DNA of 64,000 nucleotides from Diphasiastrum complanatum (lineage: Eukaryota > Streptophyta > Lycopodiopsida > Lycopodiales > Lycopodiaceae), in contig CM055110.1 in the NCBI GenBank assembly GCA_029204225.1, positions 21,310,988-21,374,987 of the forward strand, written 5' to 3'. Of this stretch, positions 57,101 to 64,000 are shown one piece after another. The stretch's first letter is position 1. Each line of letters starts with the position of its first letter. The notes below the pieces were generated by a model, which was not told the origin of the DNA, did not search any database, and was given only the letters and a program-made list of their open reading frames with translations. The translations under genes and the position numbers were made by a program.

Positions 57101-57534
57101 TTCTTAATGAAAACTCTCCATATCCATGCCTTTTAAATTTCTCAAACATGTATCAATTGTACACATTGAGACACGTGTGTTTCTTACAAATGCCTTAAAA
57201 AGAAAATCACATCCATTCAAATGATCTTCAAGTGTGTTTCAATGTGGATACTAACATTGCAAGCATGCCCAAGATCACTTCTAGCTTCATTCAATGGGAC
57301 ATGATTCTGTGATTTCAAACATGTGATCTGCATTGCTTACACCTTCCAACTCTTATGTCAGTGCTCTTTAGTGACTTAATAACACTATCTTGTATTGCCA
57401 GAGGGACTTCCACAGCCAGTATAAACAGTAATTATTTGAACTCTGGCCCATTTATGAGAAGCATAAATCCTACATTTTTAGTTCTCTGCTCATCTACCCA
57501 TAGCTCACACTCCCTACTTGATTCCCTTTTATTA
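54100..57534. other. Intergenic region, no recognised gene
   Basis: AT-rich, except 55195-55800, which is richer in C and reads like decayed coding DNA without a family I recognise. A near-perfect 24-bp palindrome lies at 55886-55909. 3' flank of the IQD gene at its right end. Confidence 0.6.
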
Positions 57535-60500
57535 TCAACATTGACTAGTTGTCTTGGAAGAAATGAAGGATTTGTCAGAAGTTTGAACAGAAGGTTTTAC
57601 GAGTGCAGGACATATTTTTTTATTTGGAGCTGGGAGTGACAACCTCTTTGCAGGAGTGTAGGAGCTCTGTTCTGACGTCTTTGGCCTGAGCTTGGGGGTG
57701 CTGCGAGATCGGACTTTAGCAGTGGCAGATTGTGTGGGAGACATGTAGCCAGGGAAACCAACAGGAACTCCCATCCCATTTCGTGGTTGATTTCCTCTCC
57801 CAATTTCTGATTTCCCAGATTTGAATGCAGATTTTGGACCGGTTATAGAGCCTGCAGAGCTGCTGTTCGCTCTGATCAGATCATGCTCTTTTTTCTTTTG
57901 TAGAAGTTCAGCATATGAGGTGCTTAAACCATCGACTTGCATGCCCAATTTGTCGTCAGAGTGCTCGGACTTGACACTGATAGGTAATTGGCTCAGATGA
58001 GAAAAATGAGTTGACGTTGCAAGATTGGGTCCAGGTGAAGATGGAAAGCTTTGGATCACTGTTGCAGTTGGATATGACCACATTTGAGTTCTGGTTTTAC
58101 AGTCTGCTGACATTTTGTCGTATGCTTCCGAAATTTTCTTGTCTAAATCTTTGCTTGAATCAATTTCCACAATTTTTTTGCTTTCTTGAGAGTTCCATTC
58201 TCTAGGACTGCATTGAAACTCCCGTTTTTCAGTATCCATAACAGGACTCTCCCATGGCCTGCCTGCTATCCGTCGCTCCAGCCAACTCCAGCCCAAGTGA
58301 GGCGTATCTGGCTTCAGTTCGAAATTGAACAATATACCACAATCAGTCACGGAGGCACACATGATTTAGACTTGGATGATGGTTAAAGGGGAGAACTATT
58401 TCGAAACAGCACAAGCTAGAGCCCTTACTTCATGAATGATTTCCCGTTGTCTTTGTTCTGTCTTTGCATGTAGGTCTTCCAAACTGCTGGGATTTGCATT
58501 CCGTTCTTCCTGAAGTGACATCAAGCCGTATGGAATTACTGAAACTACTGATTGCACAATCAAGAAAACATAATTGGCTTGTAGTCAAGAACCATCTTGC
58601 CACTCCAATTCACAGTACTCACCATAAATTTCCTGGGACGGGGTTCTGGCTGCTGACGACTCCTCGATAAACGATGCTGCTGAACAGCCTGCCCTTCTTC
58701 TGACATTCGAACACGATGAGCACGAATTTGAGCTTGTAGTCTCACAAGTGCATGCATACATCTTAAAGTTAGGGCAGCCTGCTTCCTCACCCTCTGTCCC
58801 CGAAACAAAGCCTGCAGTCTCACTACGCCCTTGAGAGCGCGCAGCGCCCTTCTAGCCTGCAAAATATGATGGCAGACTGTGAAATGAATGAGACAGGACT
58901 TAAGGATTTGAACTGAATCAGAGAATTGAGCAAGCTCAATGAACAATTGGGAAGGAATTAGAGGGGGGTGAATAGACCAAGCCAAATGCGTCTCTAAAGT
59001 CTCTAAAGTAGACATCAACAAAATGGTTATAGCTTGAAAGGGCACATGTAAAATTAGTCTTAAGAAACCTCACCAAATCTCAAAAACGTGGGCATCCATA
59101 ATTTCTTGTAGTTAAACACATCTGAAGATCAGTTCTGGCACTAAATCTCTAATAATTGGTGATGTCTGTTTTTGAGATAGAAATATCCAAATTCACAATA
59201 TGATTTGAGACGTCAGTAAGGTCAATACGTAGTGCATAGAAGAGAACATACATACAACTAAAAAGTGAAAACATCTTATATCAAACCAGTAACATGAAAA
59301 ACAGACAATCTAAGCCAACATACGGTGCCCGAGCACAAGTTGCTATGTATGTTTGAGAGAATGTTTTCTTGGGTATATCAAGTGAATAGGAAGTGATACC
59401 ACACTTCAAGCAACAAAAGTTAAGAAAGAACAAAAAGAGGCAGCAAACTTAAACCATCAGCATGGAGAGTAACTTAACAAACAAGAGGTAAGTATTGGCA
59501 ACATCCAAACTCCAGACAGGAAGAAGGCTCCTTACCTCCCCCAAATTTCTGAATTCTTTGATCATCATCTTGAACATAAATAGGAAAATGGAAATATCAA
59601 AGAGAAACCCATTATCACTATCGAGCTTTGTTCATAATTTTGCTAGAAATTGACCCCTATGGAAGAGCGACATATTTACAATCTTTAAAAAATACATTCC
59701 AAGACATACAAGGTATACTAATTATCTTAATCTTACGATACTCTGGCTGCAAGCTGCAAACAATTTATCAACCACTAATTTTGATTATGCTTAGCCAATT
59801 GGAAGATCCAGACAGTTAGGTATGTCCACTAAATGTACATTAAGTTCACATGAATCTCTAGGAAATATTCCTCCACCAAGAACCTCACAACTTTTCATAC
59901 AAAAAGCTACTGAAATAAAAAAATTGTAACTAAAAAAGTTAACAATAGATGTCTACTATAGGTTAGCTTATGTACTAAGATGGGTGAGTACAAGAGGAAA
60001 TCATTATTTGCATAAATTTGTAATTATGGAGGTAAAAATTTGCTAGAGAAATGTACAATTTGTATCATGGGACCTCAAATCTTTTGTTTGAATGAGCAAT
60101 CATGTATACAAAAACTCAAATCATCCAAAAGAAAGTGAGGCTAAGAAAAAGTCTTCAGCTTAAATAAACTCAATTGAGCTTCTCTTTTTTGGATCGCAAC
60201 CTTAGTTTTAGTTTTTGAAATTTGAAATGCAAACCACCTTCTTTGTACTTGAAAGCTTTTGCATGGACATTTGCACATGTTTAAAGTTTGTCCAAAGTGC
60301 TTTGCATGGACATTTGCACATGTTTAAAGTTTGTCCAAAGTCCATTAATTGAAAGAAGTATGCCCGTTGAAGCAATCACTAAAATGTAAAAATGGCATAA
60401 TTTCAATAATTTTTTGAATCCAAATGCCTTATGCATTGCTTGAAGGTGAAGGAAGAAATTTAGTGCCTCGCCTTACTCTATTTGCAACAACAATGGCCAA

Positions 60501-62469
60501 ATGGAGTGTTCCAAAACTTAGAGAAAATAGAATAAGACATGTTAAGGATAGACAAATTTTGCCTCCATGAAGGGTTTCGACCTACATAGACATGATCAAA
60601 AGCTTTTTTCCTTAATGGGTTTTGGAGCAACACATGATTTCAGACATTCCTTAGAGAAGGGGGAAAAGCATTTTTGAGGAAATGCATAAGGCAGAAATGC
60701 ACGAGAAATCATAGGGGGTCAGAAATATACAAGATAAACTCGAAATGCTGTTTGAATTTTTAAAGCAGCCCATTCGTCCATCTCGGAAGCCTGCTGACAG
60801 TAGAATGAGAGGCCATTTCTATTGAATTTGGGGACTGGTGCTGCAGCTTGAGCTGATGCCACAGCTGCCTCTGCAGTGGCGACTTCAATGACATGTTTTG
60901 CCTGTTCTTGCTCCATTGAAACTAGAACATTATTTTCAGCGTGAGACTGTCGATTCTCTTCAGCAACGAAAGCTTGGTAATCAAAAGATTTCCCAAAGCT
61001 ATGCCTCCATATCTCTTTTGAAGCTTTCTTCTGTAAGCACCAGAAACGTGACATTGAGCTGGGAACATCAAAACATTTCACAATTGCAAGCACAGAACTG
61101 TACTACTGCCACTTACAGGCTCTAGTATTTTTCACTATCACTTCAAGAACTTGTCCGTAAGGGAATGTAGTAGTGAATAACGGGAAAAATTCAACCAGCT
61201 TACTTGGTATTCTGTGCGTTTTGCGGCACTCCACAACGAATTACTTAGGACAGGCTATGTACTAATTGAATGCACAAATGTCTGAAGTCGTACATTTTTT
61301 GCTATTTGTTGCCCGAATTACTTTATGAAGTCACATAATGATCAACTAGTTACAAAGCGACAATGCACCTATACAGAATCTGATAGATAACCCCAGTAAC
61401 CATTTCAGTGCCATAAGAAACAGTATAGAAAATTGATGGAATTTGAGTATTATAAACCTAATTATATTCTGGCTGCATCTTTCTGTGAAGACTACTAATT
61501 GTGTAGCCTGAAATTTTCTGGCTCAGAATAAGATTCAAGAAATCACAATTATCTCAAGGGCAGAATCCTTTCCAAGAAGGTAAGCAGCAAAGCCCCCCAT
61601 TCATTTTGAAGATTTACCTTGCACATGAGAGAGATCTGAGAAGTGGGAAGAACGCCACAAAAATGTCAGCACAAAGTGAAAGCACGAGACATATCATGCT
61701 CAACAACTTTGCGTTGGAGAATGAAAATTCGTAAGGTTCTTTTTTCTGAACTAGTGATACAACATCAACTCTTGAAGGACCATGGAAAGTAATACAATTT
61801 GCTCAATTTTCATACAGGAGTTAGAAGCACATTAATGATAGATCCTGCTATATTTTGAGCTAAAAAATGTGTCAGTAATGAATTACAACCATCAGTAGTT
61901 TCTCATTATATTTGGCCAATATCACAAGTTGGATAACTATGAGGGTGATTAGTAGGACCCACTTTTTCTCTCTACATGATAAGAAAATTGATCCTTAGAA
62001 TATGACTACTGCAAGGTTTTTAGCAAGATTCACTGCTATGATCTTTCACTCTTTTTATAGAAGTCTCACTGAATTGGTATGACAGACAATATCTTGAATG
62101 TTTTCTACTTTGTGAGCTAAGAGCGCCATCAAAAACTAACCATAGCACATAAATTCCCAACCCAAATCAACTCTTTTGAAAAGAAAAAGCATAATGTACA
62201 ACAAACCGGAATTTTGGAAACAGAGACACATGGTTGATATGGTTAGATGAACACAAAAACTGATCATATCTTGAAATTACGATCAGCGAAGCACACATTA
62301 GAGAAGGGCCGGTAGTGGAAGATGAACTAAAGATGATCATGTATAAATAGCAGAACCGTACCTTCTCTTCTTTGCCGTTCTCATTCAAAGCAAATTCTTC
62401 CTTGCGAGACGACTTTGAAGCCTTTTTTGAACCAATCAAGCCCAAAAGCCATCTTCTAGATGTACCCAT
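57535..62469 (-). CDS. IQ67-domain (IQD) calmodulin-binding protein, five exons, 499 aa
   Basis: Minus exons 62469-62362, 61030-60731, 58856-58623, 58509-58429 and 58311-57535 join in phase 0 with GT-AG borders. Start [16 protein letters not shown] is a typical basic IQD N-terminus. Residues about 105-115 ([13 protein letters not shown]) lead into the IQ67 region, about 121-187: [29 protein letters not shown] and [17 protein letters not shown], with the conserved intron after the first IQ motif at residue 136. [16 protein letters not shown] (about 248-263) and DUF4005 ([17 protein letters not shown], about 429-445) complete the family layout. Family knowledge: IQD proteins bind calmodulin and scaffold microtubule or plasma-membrane platforms. 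Oddity: AFRVYL where AFRGYL is usual. Introns of 1.3 and 1.9 kb. The paralogue cannot be told by eye. Confidence 0.95.
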
Positions 62470-64000
62470 AGCTGTGCGTCAGAGGTATATCATAGGTCAA
62501 GGAGCCTGTAACCTGCAGGCTGCGACAATGAACGTACTAAATAACCTCTGGGCTTCAAAGAGCTGGTAAATCTTGCAAGTTTTCAACTTAAAAAGCATTG
62601 GATGATAATTGCAACTGATATACCGCCTCTCGATACACTTTGGCAACATCTCAGGTTAGCTTTTAAAAACCGGCTACTATGATGCTGCAACTTTTTCATA
62701 TTATTATCATGCTTGCCTTCTTGCTGCACATAAAAGGAAAAAAGAAAGAGCAAATATTTTTGAATTATGCAGCTTTGTTAGGGTTGGCTGAAAGGGCCCT
62801 CGATTGCTGATCGAGACTTTAACATTCTGACTCTTCATGAGCAAACCCGGAATTTTAGATGGTTGATAAAAATGCTCAACAATCACAATCCTACTAGCTT
62901 CCTTTCAATCTGGAAAGTTAAAGCTAAATAGTATCTATCTGAAAATTAAATAAGCGTAAATTGCAAATATTCATCCTTCGATAGTTTTAAGACGATTCAG
63001 AACAGGTAATCGGTCCAAAATGCTTCTAATGTTCCAAAGCTATAAGAGATTAGATCAAGGAGGTTGTGGACGTTCACATAGCTTTCTCAGTCAGAAATGC
63101 TTCTCCGAGATGATGAATACCATCAAATCGTAGCTCCCAACATAGTAGGAATGAAATCATGCTACGACTATTAGTGAGTCTTTATAACAGTACTTTTGCC
63201 AGCTCAGGTCTTGCTCAGAAAAGACTGACTAGACTTCCAAAGTTGTCTACTTTCAAAAGGAAGACCTTGACTACTTTGCAAGGATCGGAATTGCTTCCAT
63301 GGAATACGTAGTGTAACTTTTTTTCATTCCATTGCACCTGTGCGACTATGTCACATGTAAGAAATTAACAGATGTTTGGCCATATCCTTGTATCCCTCGC
63401 CCTTTATGACATGTAACTTCTGTTGCAAAACAATTGCATCTAGATTAGTATAAACAAATCACAGAATAGAGAAACCAATATGGTTTCTTTATCAACTCGA
63501 TGAGGGTCCCAGCAAACCACAAAGCAGAAAAGCTTTCTACTAAGTCCATTAGTCAGTCGAGATGGATTTCTAAACCTCAAATCCCAACTTCCAGTGTACG
63601 TCTTAGAAGAAGATAATCCACGAACTATATGTAATGCAAAAGTATTTAAAGCCATTGGGAACTAGGATTAAATCATGATACTATGTGCATATGATATCCA
63701 TTTCACGGATACGCAATGCAGTTCAAATGCTTGAGACAAAAGTTACCGATACAACGAATTCAGCAGTTATATCCGGGAGCAATCTAAGAAGCTCATTACT
63801 TGTTTGCTTTCTGGGGACAAAGAAACATCTACTGCAGCATCAGGCGGACCACCATTCTTTCACAACATATATTGTCTCTAGCTGAATTCAGAAGTATTGT
63901 TCTGGGTTCATTGCGATCAATGCATTCAAGCTTGGCTTGCACCTCTCAAAAGAAGCTGCAAATTATAATTTCCTCCAAAATCAGAGAATGATTCGGTCTA
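62470..64000. other. Upstream region of the IQD gene, no gene seen
   Basis: AT-rich, with no coding similarity on either strand. It contains the IQD promoter and 5' UTR, whose start I could not place. No microsatellite or LTR end was identified. Confidence 0.6.

Noticed and set aside
57355-57639. 94-codon plus-strand frame at the IQD 3' end
   Set aside because: It overlaps IQD exon 5 in antisense and has no recognisable domain.
1-64000. tRNA, rRNA, microRNA-hairpin or organelle-derived genes
   Set aside because: None could be supported by eye; tRNA-like matches are only retrotransposon primer-binding sites.

Overview
The window is nuclear DNA of a land plant with a repeat-rich, long-intron genome. 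It has three split eukaryotic genes with GT-AG introns. One is an IQ67-domain (IQD) gene, a family essentially confined to land plants, and the rest is mostly Ty1/copia and Ty3/gypsy LTR retrotransposons plus long GA and TA microsatellites. The species cannot be named from sequence alone. Introns of 7.4 kb and 13.9 kb point to a large genome (fern, gymnosperm or large-genome angiosperm).

Layout. 1-8580 (minus): 5' part of a ubiquilin/DSK2 gene with a 7.4 kb first intron, cut by the left edge. 8.6-9.1 kb: its GC-rich promoter, with a TATA box inside a perfect hairpin and two CACGTG boxes. 9.9-15.4 kb: decayed copia element on plus. 15.4-21.2 kb: decayed, rearranged copia on minus with a chimeric 5' LTR. 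21.2-24.2 kb: gypsy gag remnant and microsatellites. 24.3-40.0 kb (plus): a CUE-like/DUF1771/Smr-domain gene whose four exons I could join in frame. Its second intron (13.9 kb, splitting the Smr domain) holds a three-level nest: a minus-strand copia with ATAAT target duplication, containing a plus-strand gypsy (B), which contains a second gypsy (C) with GTGGG target duplication, inserted inside the reverse-transcriptase codons of B. 41.8-54 kb: copia fragment, a palindromic GACGTC-rich patch, a gypsy 3' end, a complete-ended gypsy (D) that carries gag but no recognisable pol, and a further gypsy gag remnant (E) with its 3' end. 57.5-62.5 kb (minus): complete five-exon IQD gene. The last 1.5 kb is its upstream region.

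The three host genes have unrelated jobs: shuttling of ubiquitinated proteins, a probable nucleic-acid-associated Smr protein, and calmodulin/microtubule scaffolding. No operon-like or defence-like system is present. The least ordinary material is in the retrotransposons: dense arrays of one short word in their untranslated leaders (GAGTCAT 20 times in 364 bp; CCTTCGCC in both orientations), an extra coiled-coil reading frame after integrase shared by two gypsy families, and a chimeric LTR carrying an inverted reverse-transcriptase piece. All exon joins and repeat boundaries were worked out by eye. Percent differences are hand counts.
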